Positions 6,727 through 13,014 of a stretch of 13,113 nt of DNA are shown here, in pieces; position 1 is the stretch's first letter, and every line of letters starts with the position of its first letter. The DNA is from Cloacibacillus sp. (GTDB lineage Bacteria; Synergistota; Synergistia; Synergistales; Synergistaceae). The stretch is taken from contig NZ_JAJBUX010000028.1 in assembly GCF_020860125.1 (NCBI RefSeq), forward strand, positions 1 to 13,113. Direction: 5' to 3'. The notes beneath the pieces are model-generated. The model saw only the letters and a program-made list of their open reading frames with translations, was not told the DNA's origin and did no database searches. Made by a program: the position numbers and the translations under genes.

Positions 6727-8019
6727 ATGGCCGGTATAGTATTTTTTGTCTTCCTGTTCTTTCTCGCCATGAGCGTGCCGATCGCCATCTCGATGATCGT
6801 CAGCACCCTTGTACCGCTGATCGCGGGGGCTCCGGGGGCGAGCAGCATCCAGACGCTCATACAGAATACCTTCAGCGGCGCCGACTCAACGCCGATAATA
6901 GCGATTCCCCTGTTCATCCTGGGCGGCGTCCTCATGGCGGAGGGCGGCATATCCGAAAAACTGTTCAACGTCTTCGCCTATTTTGTCGGCAAGAGAAGGG
7001 CCGGCATGCCGATAGCGGTCATCATGACCTGTCTCTTCTACGGAGCTATCTCCGGCTCCGGGCCCGCGACGACGGCGGCCGTCGGTGGAATGACGATCCC
7101 GCTCCTTGTCTCGCTCGGATATGACAAGCGTTTCTGCGCGGCGATGGTGGCGGTATCTGGAGGGCTGGGAGTCATAATCCCGCCGAGCATTCCCTTCGTG
7201 CTCTATTCGCTGGCTACCGGCGTATCTACGGGAGCGCTGTTCCTCGCCGGGGTGTTGCCGGGATTTTTCATCGGCGTCTGTCTCATGGTCTATGCCATCG
7301 TCTACTGTACGATCTACGGAGAAGACAAAGAGAAGATCATGGCGAACTACAACAAGCTTCACGAAAAGGGATTCTGGCCGCTCTTCAAAGAGAGCTTCTG
7401 GGCCTTCCTTTCGCCGATAATAATTCTCGGAGGAATCTATACGGGCATAGTCACGCCGACTGAGGCCGCCTGCATATCGATCTTCTACGCGCTCTTTATC
7501 GCGCTCTTTGTCTATAAGTCGATAAAGTACAGCGAACTCTGGGGATATTTCGGCAGCGCGGTCAGGACATACGCGCCGCTCTGCTTCCTGCTGGCCTTCG
7601 CCACGGCCTTTGGACGCATGCTGGCCCTCATCAAGGCTCCGGCGATGTTCTCCAATTTCATCCTCACCTATTTTACGGCGCAGTGGCAGGTGCTGCTGGT
7701 AATAGTCATAATATTCTACTTCCTTGGTATGGTGATGGATACCGGTCCGGCGATACTGATAATGGCCCCGATACTTCTGCCGCTGGTCACGCAGGTTGGC
7801 GTAAATCCCGTACATTTCGGCGTCATCATGGTGACGAATCTGGCTATCGGCCTCTCCACCCCGCCGTTCGGCCTTGACCTCTTCGTCGCCAGCGGCCTGA
7901 TAAAGGATAAGCCTATCGCGGTCTCAAAGCCGGCGATCCCCTTTATCATCGCCTTCACATTCGCGCTGCTGGTGATCGTCTATGTGCCGAAACTCAGCCT
8001 GACGCTGCTTGGCATGTAA
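6727..8019 (+). CDS. dctM: TRAP transporter large permease subunit, DctM family
   Basis: This 430-residue protein is the translocation subunit, with about 12 hydrophobic segments and the usual family length. Diagnostic stretches are SGSGPATTAAVGGMTIP (about 109-125), which resembles the substrate/sodium hairpin region, and GGLGVIIPPSIPFVLYS (about 145-161). The second half carries a related pattern, as expected from the internal pseudo-repeat: TPTEAA, MDTGPAILIMAPILLP, and NLAIGLSTPPFG near the end. The ribosome binding site AAGGAGGG (6708-6715) lies inside the end of dctQ. Together with dctP and dctQ it makes a complete TRAP system. It lies in the same operon as two SDRs and an isomerase, so the imported compound is presumably their substrate. 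Confidence 0.94.
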   Translation: MAGIVFFVFLFFLAMSVPIAISMIVSTLVPLIAGAPGASSIQTLIQNTFSGADSTPIIAIPLFILGGVLMAEGGISEKLFNVFAYFVGKRRAGMPIAVIMTCLFYGAISGSGPATTAAVGGMTIPLLVSLGYDKRFCAAMVAVSGGLGVIIPPSIPFVLYSLATGVSTGALFLAGVLPGFFIGVCLMVYAIVYCTIYGEDKEKIMANYNKLHEKGFWPLFKESFWAFLSPIIILGGIYTGIVTPTEAACISIFYALFIALFVYKSIKYSELWGYFGSAVRTYAPLCFLLAFATAFGRMLALIKAPAMFSNFILTYFTAQWQVLLVIVIIFYFLGMVMDTGPAILIMAPILLPLVTQVGVNPVHFGVIMVTNLAIGLSTPPFGLDLFVASGLIKDKPIAVSKPAIPFIIAFTFALLVIVYVPKLSLTLLGM

Positions 8020-8063
8020 CTGGCCGGTCATATTGTTTTATAAATTAAGGAGATGTGCTGCTT

Positions 8064-8807
8064 ATGAGAGTGAAGGATAAAATTGCGGTGTTTATTGGCG
8101 GAGGCTCGGATATAGCTACCGCCACGGCGGTAAAATTTATCGAGGAGGGCGCCACCGTTATTCTCGTCGACTACGATGAGAGCGTCTTTGAAAGGGTAAA
8201 GGGCTCCTACGCCGGTATGGAGGACAAGGTGCGCAAATATGTGGCCGACGCCCGCAGCTATGAAGGGATAGAGGCGGCGGTGAAGTCGGCGCTGGACGAG
8301 TTCGGACGCATAGACATACTGATAAACTGCGCCGGGATCCTCATTCATAAACCGATAGACGTGCTCACCGTAAAAGAGTGGCAGGACGTCATAGACATCA
8401 ACCTGACGGGCATATTCAACTCCTGCAAGGCGGTGACACCCGGAATGAAAGAGAGAAAATACGGCCGTATAGTCAATATATCTTCCATCGGCGGCCGCAC
8501 GGGACGTCCCGGTGTCGGCGTCAACTACGCCGCCGCGAAGGCCGGGATAGTCGGCCTGACACAGACCCTCGCAAGAGAGCTTGCTCCGTGGAACATCACT
8601 GCGAACGTCGTCGCCCCCGGTCCCCTCAAAGGGCGCATGTTCTTTGGCATGGAGCAGCATCTGATCGATGGGCTGATAAAAAATATCCCCCTGGGCCGTG
8701 TCGGCGAAATGGACGAGATCGCCTACGCCATCCTCTATCTTGCCAGCGACGAGGCGGGATGGACGACCGGCGAAGTGCTCGACGTCAACGGCGGAGCCTA
8801 TATCTAA
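8064..8807 (+). CDS. SDR family oxidoreductase with an atypical nucleotide-binding loop
   Basis: This 247-residue short-chain dehydrogenase has an intact catalytic set: N113, S141 (NISSIGG), Y155 and K159 (YAAAK), plus NCAG at 88-91. D36 at the end of the second strand suggests NAD(H) preference. The glycine-rich loop is unusual. The expected TGxxxGIG reads IGGGSDIA (11-18), with Thr, the second Gly and the last Gly replaced by Ile, Asp and Ala. ATG 8064 is preferred, with AAGGAG at 8047-8052; a GTG at 8055 would sit on top of the ribosome binding site. The gene lies 44 bases after dctM, so it probably ends the operon. With the SDR at 4184 it could perform a two-step oxidation/reduction (net epimerisation) of the imported compound, which is an inference. 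Confidence 0.85.
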   Translation: MRVKDKIAVFIGGGSDIATATAVKFIEEGATVILVDYDESVFERVKGSYAGMEDKVRKYVADARSYEGIEAAVKSALDEFGRIDILINCAGILIHKPIDVLTVKEWQDVIDINLTGIFNSCKAVTPGMKERKYGRIVNISSIGGRTGRPGVGVNYAAAKAGIVGLTQTLARELAPWNITANVVAPGPLKGRMFFGMEQHLIDGLIKNIPLGRVGEMDEIAYAILYLASDEAGWTTGEVLDVNGGAYI

Positions 8808-8835
8808 CAGCCGCGGCATATAGCGTAAAAATTGT

Positions 8836-8880
8836 TCCGACAGGAGTCCTCAGCCGTATGAGGGGGCTCCTGCGGACTTT
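8836..8880 (+). terminator. Probable terminator hairpin after the second SDR
   Basis: TCCG-A-CAGGAG (8836-8846) pairs with CTCCTG-CGGA (8867-8876). The stem continues through TCCTCA/TGAGGG with a small GG bulge and a GCCGTA loop (8853-8858). It is followed only by CTTT, so it may terminate partially and allow some read-through into the permease gene starting at 8899. Confidence 0.5.
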
Positions 8881-8898
8881 ATAGAGGGGAGCATATCG

Positions 8899-9846
8899 AT
8901 GGATACGTTAATAAGGGGATTTATCCTGATCCTTCCGCTGGCCTTTCTTCTGACGGCGGGAAATCTGCTCTTTAGGAGGGGCTTCATCACCCAGAGCGAT
9001 ATTTCAACCCTCTCAAAATTTCTCTTTTGGATAATTTCACCCTCGCTTTTATTCCGCAACGCCTTCCAGATAGACGAAAATATGCGGACGCAGGCCTCAT
9101 TCTTCTGGGCCGTGGCAGGTTCGGCGCTTCTGGCGATGCTTGTCGCCTATGCCGCGGAACGCTGGATATTCCGTGTCAGGGACAGGCGGCGGATCGCCCT
9201 TACCACCGCGGCGGCGATGCGTCCCAACACAATCTACGTTGGGCTGCCGACCGTCCAGGTGGTGATCGGAAATCAGGCTATCGGTCTGCTGGCGCTCTAT
9301 ATCGCCATCGCGATGCCGCTCTATAATCTTCTGTCCCCTCTGTCGAGCGAACTGATACTTGCCCGCCGCGGCGATATGCCGGGTTTTCTGAAAAATGCGG
9401 TAAAGGGCATTTTGAAAAACCCGATGGTGATGGCCCCGGCGTGCGGGATACTCCTGGTGGCCTTCGGCATGAAAACCCTGCCCTCGACGCTGGATAAGTC
9501 ATTTCAAATGGTGGGCAGCGCGGCGACCGGCATGGCGCTGCTCACTCTGGGCGCTTCGATAGAGGTCAGCCGTGCAAAGAAGGCTCTCGCCTCCTGCTGG
9601 CGCGAAGTGCTGATGCGCCTCTTCATCCATCCGGCGATACTCTATTGCTGTCTCAACGCCGCCGGTGTCGACACTGCGCTGAAAAACGTCGCCGTACTGG
9701 TAACGGCGACGCCGACGGCGGTGACCCTGTTCGTCCTCGCGAAGGGCATCGGTCTGGACGGCAGCCGCGCCGCGGAGATAACCGTCCTCACGACTCTCCT
9801 CTCCGCGGTAACGATCCCGCTGTGGATCGCGTTTCTGGGCATATAA
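8899..9846 (+). CDS. AEC family transporter (auxin efflux carrier / malate permease type)
   Basis: This 315-residue inner-membrane protein has about ten hydrophobic helices in two halves, typical of the AEC family (PF03547). Characteristic parts are NTIYVGLPTVQVVIGNQA (about 109-126) in the first half, the cytoplasmic ILKNPMVMAPACGILL boundary (about 171-186), MALLTLGASIE, and a final block in which ATPTAVTLFVLAKGIGLD leads into TVLTTLLSAVTIPLW. Bacterial members move organic acids such as malate or malonate, and many are uncharacterised. GAGGGGA at 8884-8890 is eight bases before the ATG. It lies 91 bases after the SDR with a hairpin between, so it may be a weakly coupled last gene of the operon. 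A role in exporting an end product is a guess. Confidence 0.85.
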   Translation: MDTLIRGFILILPLAFLLTAGNLLFRRGFITQSDISTLSKFLFWIISPSLLFRNAFQIDENMRTQASFFWAVAGSALLAMLVAYAAERWIFRVRDRRRIALTTAAAMRPNTIYVGLPTVQVVIGNQAIGLLALYIAIAMPLYNLLSPLSSELILARRGDMPGFLKNAVKGILKNPMVMAPACGILLVAFGMKTLPSTLDKSFQMVGSAATGMALLTLGASIEVSRAKKALASCWREVLMRLFIHPAILYCCLNAAGVDTALKNVAVLVTATPTAVTLFVLAKGIGLDGSRAAEITVLTTLLSAVTIPLWIAFLGI

Positions 9847-9900
9847 AGCGATTTTGAAATGAAAAAATAGGTTAAAGCCATAAGAGGTACAACCCAAAAA

Positions 9901-9941
9901 TCCGGCGGCGGCACAATTTGGAAACTTGTGCCGCCGCCGGA
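9901..9941. terminator. Bidirectional terminator between convergent genes
   Basis: TCCGGCGGCGGCACAA (9901-9916) is perfectly complementary to TTGTGCCGCCGCCGGA (9926-9941), with a 9-base loop. On the plus strand it is followed by GCATCTTTGTTTTCTT. On the minus strand it is followed by TTTTTGGG (complement of 9893-9900). It therefore serves both the AEC gene (plus) and the histidinol-dehydrogenase-like gene (minus). Confidence 0.88.
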
Positions 9942-10021
9942 GCATCTTTGTTTTCTTAAAATGCCGCTGTGTCCGCCTATGGCAGATGAGGCGGCAAGAG
10001 GTGCGTCAGCGCGGCGGCCTC

Positions 10022-11290
10022 CTATATCTTCCTGATCCTCGCCGCCGCGGCCTTTGCGTGGGCCGTAAGCCCCTCCGCCGCCGCCATCGTTTCAGCGTCA
10101 GGGGCCAGCTTTGCGGCTCCCTGCGGGGTGATGTGCTGGAAGGTGCAGACCTTGAGGAAGTTCATCACCGACAGGCCGCCGGTATAGCGCGCCGCGCCCA
10201 TGGTCGGGAGCGTGTGGTTCGTGCCCGCCACATAGTCCCCGAATACCTCGGCGGAGCCCTCTCCGATAAAGAGCGAGCCGTAGTTGCGAAGCAGCCCCAT
10301 CAGTTCGAAGGGCTCTTTTACGTTGATCTCAAGGTGTTCGGGCGCTATTTCGTTGGCAATATCCGCCGCCTCCGCGAGGGAATCGGCGATGATTATTCTG
10401 CCGTTCTCCTCCCAGGACTTCGCGGCTGTCTCCGCCGTGTCAAGATCTGCGAGCTGACGCGTCACCTCGGCCTCCGTCTCGCGCACAAGCCTCTCCGATG
10501 TGGTGACGAGTATTCCCGCCGCGTCGCAGTCGTGCTCCGACTGCGCGAGGATGTCGGCGGCGGCGACAGTTGGAGAGGCGCAGTCGTCTGCGATAACGAG
10601 CACCTCGCTTGGACCGGCGATGAAGTCTATCCCGACCTTGCCGTAGACCTGGCGCTTAGCCTCAGTCACATATTTGTTGCCCGGCCCGACGATCATCGCC
10701 ACGGGGGAGATCGTCTCCGTACCGCAGGCGAAGGCGGCGATCGCCTGCGCGCCGCCTACCGCGTAGACCTCGTCAGCGCCGGCGGCCTTAAGGGCGGCGA
10801 GCGTCGCGGGATGGGGCAGGACGCTTCCCCGCATCGGCGGCACGGCGGCGCAGACGCGCGGCACTCCCGCCGCCTTCGCGGGGATGACGAGCATGAGCGC
10901 CGTCGAGAAGAGCGGATGGTTGCCACCTGGGACGTAGCAGCAGCAGGAATCTACGGGAATCACAGAGTGTCCGAGGAATACGCCCTCCTCTACCTCTACC
11001 TCTCCGAGTGGCCAGAGGGAATCCCTTTGCAGCTCCGCGAATTTTCTGATGTTTGCCGCCGCGCGCTCGATCGCGCCGCGCAGCTCCGGCGATATCTCAT
11101 CGTAGGCGCGTTCCAGCTCGCTTTGCGGCATACGGAATGAGGCCGCGGGCGCGCCGCCGAATTTTACGTTATAATCGGCGACGGCGATATCCCCATGTTT
11201 GCCGACACGCTCGATGATCTCTTTCACCGCCGCGAATATGCGCGTGTTCTGTGACAGCTCTTTTGCCTTTGCCTCTTTATAGAATCTCAT
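10022..11290 (-). CDS. hisD: Histidinol dehydrogenase family protein (HisD or HisD-like alcohol dehydrogenase)
   Basis: This 422-residue protein has the normal length and all key residues of the HisD family. The zinc ligands are Q250, H253, D352 and H411, and the catalytic pair is E318/H319 (APEHLEI). E348, H359 and E406 are also present, as are the landmarks AGPSEVLVIAD (225-235) and GPGNKYVTEAKRQ. HisD oxidises L-histidinol to histidine with two NAD. However, the gene stands alone with no his gene in view. VPGGNHPLFSTALM (120-133) and MGAARYTGGLSVMNFLK (364-380) recall, from memory, HisD-like enzymes found beside TRAP transporters, such as sulfopropanediol dehydrogenase HpsN. ATG 11290 is preferred: GGAG lies eight bases upstream, and a GTG at 11299 would overlap it. 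The family is firm; the substrate and the symbol are uncertain. Confidence 0.85.
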   Translation of the reverse strand: MRFYKEAKAKELSQNTRIFAAVKEIIERVGKHGDIAVADYNVKFGGAPAASFRMPQSELERAYDEISPELRGAIERAAANIRKFAELQRDSLWPLGEVEVEEGVFLGHSVIPVDSCCCYVPGGNHPLFSTALMLVIPAKAAGVPRVCAAVPPMRGSVLPHPATLAALKAAGADEVYAVGGAQAIAAFACGTETISPVAMIVGPGNKYVTEAKRQVYGKVGIDFIAGPSEVLVIADDCASPTVAAADILAQSEHDCDAAGILVTTSERLVRETEAEVTRQLADLDTAETAAKSWEENGRIIIADSLAEAADIANEIAPEHLEINVKEPFELMGLLRNYGSLFIGEGSAEVFGDYVAGTNHTLPTMGAARYTGGLSVMNFLKVCTFQHITPQGAAKLAPDAETMAAAEGLTAHAKAAAARIRKI

Positions 11291-11335
11291 TAATATCACT
11301 CCATCAACAGTATGCTATCATATTAAAGAGATGTT

Positions 11336-11344
11336 ATTATAGCA
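11336..11344 (-). promoter_or_regulatory. Extended -10 promoter for the histidinol-dehydrogenase-like gene
   Basis: Read on the minus strand this is TGCTATAAT, a perfect TATAAT with the TGn extension. No good -35 is seen at 17 bases, which fits an extended -10 promoter. Transcription would start near 11329 and give a leader of about 40 bases before the ATG at 11290. Confidence 0.5.
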
Positions 11345-11429
11345 CAAAATATCCTGCCAATCGTATCAAGGGGTTTTGTTTTTGTCATGAAGCCGATATG
11401 GAAAATCGGATTCTTGCTAATGGCAGCAA

Positions 11430-11458
11430 TTGACTGACATAATAAAATAAAGTATTAT
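11430..11458 (+). promoter_or_regulatory. Putative sigma-70 promoter for the serpin
   Basis: TTGACT (11430-11435) and TATTAT (11453-11458) are separated by exactly 17 bases, each one base off consensus. A start near 11465 would leave about 270 bases of untranslated leader before the serpin ATG at 11735. That is long enough to hold regulatory RNA structure. Confidence 0.55.
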
Positions 11459-11536
11459 CGAAGCTAATAACCGGTACATTTTTCACATAAACAGAAAGAT
11501 TTACAAAAACTATATTATAAAATCGTCAGCCTGAAT

Positions 11537-11647
11537 GGCATCATGCGGGTATGTATTATCAGCTCATAAGCGGACAAAGACGGCGGCATAAAGCTAAAGG
11601 GTCTAAGGCCCGTATTGGCATCAGCGGGTGAACGACAGGCAGTTGCC
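11537..11647 (+). ncRNA. Possible GEMM-like (cyclic-di-GMP class I) riboswitch, 5' half atypical
   Basis: The 3' half resembles the GEMM consensus as I remember it. AAAGCTAAAGGGTCTAAGG (11590-11608) is close to the usual GCAAAGCYAnAGGGTCTAAGG. A hairpin follows, with CCCG (11609-11612) pairing CGGG (11625-11628). Then comes GACAGGCAGTTGCC (11634-11647), one base from the common GACAGCCAGTTGCC. GGCA at 11537-11540 could pair with the closing TGCC to form P1. Against this, the conserved GCAAAC run and the GAAA-capped stem are missing from the 5' half, which reads GGCATCATGC and has an unusually long, poorly pairing insert. It could be a variant, a degenerate copy, or another structured leader. 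Confidence 0.35.
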
Positions 11648-11655
11648 TCAAAAAT

Positions 11656-11686
11656 CCATCTTCATGCTGTGTAAATGCATGGATGG
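11656..11686 (+). other. Hairpin in the serpin leader
   Basis: CCATC-TT-CATGC (11656-11667) pairs with GCATG-GATGG (11677-11686), giving ten pairs with a two-base bulge and a 9-base loop. It sits directly after the riboswitch-like segment. It is not followed by an immediate T-run (GTTTTTG comes about 16 bases later), so it is at best a weak terminator or part of an expression platform. Confidence 0.45.
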
Positions 11687-11734
11687 CTCAGGTGGTTGGG
11701 TGTCGTTTTTGCTTTGATTGAAAGGGTGTAAAAG

Positions 11735-12952
11735 ATGTTAAAGAACATTGGTCCCGCTATCCTTATATTTTGTTTGACGGCTTTATCGGCAGGCGCGGCG
11801 TTTGCCGCTGACGGCGCGTCCAATGACAATCTCCTGCACGCTCGTGAGCTAAGCAAATTGGTAAACGCCTTTGCCTTTGACCTCTATAGAGAGATCGCGA
11901 AGGAAGAAAAAGGCGGCATCTTTTTCTCGCCACTCAGCATCTCAATGGCCCTTGCTTTGGCTTATGAGGGAGCGGCGGGCGAGACCCGCGAGGAGATGCG
12001 GCGGGTTTTGCATTATGATGACAACGTCGGCAAACAGTTTCGCGCATATCTCGATGTTTTAAACAATACCACGAAAAAGTCAGGAGAATTTTTATTGGCG
12101 AACGCCGCTTGGCTTGACATTCATCTAAACATTAGAGAGGAATACGTCGGCACCTTAAAAAAATACTATGACAGCAAGGCCACGAAGATCGATTACAGCG
12201 ATACACATGGTGCGGCGGAGGTAATTAACCTCTGGTGCTATAGAAATACTAAGGGAAAAATAAAGAAAATCGTTGTCCCTGGAGATCTGAAGGGCTGCCG
12301 ATTGGCGCTGGGAAACGCGGCATACTTCAAGGCGGAATGGCAGCGTGGGTTTAGAAAGGAGCGTACTGCTCTCATGCCGTTCCACAAGTCGGAAAAAGAG
12401 GTTGTCGAATACCCAATGATGAAGACACGGGGAAACTATAAATATTACGAGGACAAGAAAATTCAAAGTCTGACAATGCCATATAAAGACGGCATTTTTG
12501 CCATGATTGCTATATTGCCTAAAGAAATACGGTACATGAAAGAGATAGAAAAAGAGTTAGGGGAAGCGTTATTGTCAAAAATACTGTCCTGTTATGACAT
12601 AGCAAACGTAAGTCTTTGCCTTCCCAGATTCATGATAAAAGAAAATTACCAAATGGCGTACTGTCTTCGCGCTATTGGCATGAACAAGGCGTTGAGCAGT
12701 GCGGCGAATTTTTCGGGAATAACGGGAATGCCCAGCCTGTATATAGATAAGGTAATACATAAGGCCATTGCCGGGGTGACAGAAGAGGGAAGCGAAGCCG
12801 CGGCGACCACAGTAATTATTATGAATAAAATACTCCCTCCGCCTGGCAAACGGCGCGTGATTGAATTTACCGCGGATCGTCCGTTTCTCTTTTTTATCCT
12901 CGACAACAGAACAAATACGATAATGTTTATGGGGAAATGGGTAGGAGAATAG
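11735..12952 (+). CDS. Secreted serpin-family serine protease inhibitor
   Basis: This 405-residue protein is a full-length serpin. A signal peptide (basic MLKN, hydrophobic 5-18) probably ends at AFA|A after residue 24, so it would act outside the cytoplasm. Serpin landmarks run in order: NAFAFDLYREI (44-54), FFSPLSISMALALAYEGA (63-80), GNAAYFKAEW (193-202), the FMIKENY strand near 299, and the closing ADRPFLFFI and FMGK segments. The hinge TEEGSEAAATT (349-359) matches the inhibitory consensus with small residues at P12-P9, so it is predicted to trap proteases. Counting from G352 as P15 puts Ile366 at P1 and Leu367 at P1', with Lys365 as an alternative; the loop after P1 is longer than in alpha-1-antitrypsin. 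The ribosome binding site AAAGGGTG (11721-11728) is acceptable. Lower GC than its neighbours suggests acquisition. The target protease is unknown. Confidence 0.93.
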   Translation: MLKNIGPAILIFCLTALSAGAAFAADGASNDNLLHARELSKLVNAFAFDLYREIAKEEKGGIFFSPLSISMALALAYEGAAGETREEMRRVLHYDDNVGKQFRAYLDVLNNTTKKSGEFLLANAAWLDIHLNIREEYVGTLKKYYDSKATKIDYSDTHGAAEVINLWCYRNTKGKIKKIVVPGDLKGCRLALGNAAYFKAEWQRGFRKERTALMPFHKSEKEVVEYPMMKTRGNYKYYEDKKIQSLTMPYKDGIFAMIAILPKEIRYMKEIEKELGEALLSKILSCYDIANVSLCLPRFMIKENYQMAYCLRAIGMNKALSSAANFSGITGMPSLYIDKVIHKAIAGVTEEGSEAAATTVIIMNKILPPPGKRRVIEFTADRPFLFFILDNRTNTIMFMGKWVGE

Positions 12953-13014
12953 CCGTTCTTTGAAGTATAGTAAGTAAAGAATACATAATAACAAATATAA
13001 GGAGGCAAGGCAGA

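Larger units (their letters stand above)
11300..11734. other. 435-base divergent intergenic region with long serpin leader
   Basis: The region separates the minus-strand dehydrogenase from the plus-strand serpin, and base composition falls here compared with the genes to the left. From left to right it holds the dehydrogenase promoter (11336-11344) and a small imperfect stem (CCGAT 11393-11397 / ATCGG 11405-11409). Next come a plus-strand promoter (11430-11458), a riboswitch-like segment (11537-11647), a hairpin (11656-11686) and the serpin ribosome binding site AAAGGGTG (11721-11728). I see no convincing protein gene in it. Confidence 0.55.

Noticed and set aside
6886..7815. Long minus-strand open frame (309 codons) inside dctM
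   Set aside because: It is antisense to a gene with clear DctM motifs. Its translation is low-complexity charged sequence, with no ribosome binding site.
9926..11140. Long plus-strand open frame (404 codons) across the histidinol-dehydrogenase-like gene
   Set aside because: The minus-strand frame has complete HisD motifs. The plus-strand translation is Arg/Gly-rich with no recognisable domain, and it runs through the bidirectional terminator region. It is a shadow frame caused by high third-position GC.
11251..11433. Small plus-strand open frame of 60 codons in the divergent intergenic region
   Set aside because: It starts inside the antisense of the dehydrogenase gene, crosses that gene's promoter, and has no ribosome binding site or recognisable sequence.
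11341..11734. Transposase or recombinase remnant in the intergenic region
   Set aside because: I translated parts of the region in several frames and saw no transposase-like motif, and no terminal inverted repeats or target duplications were visible. A structured leader explains it better.
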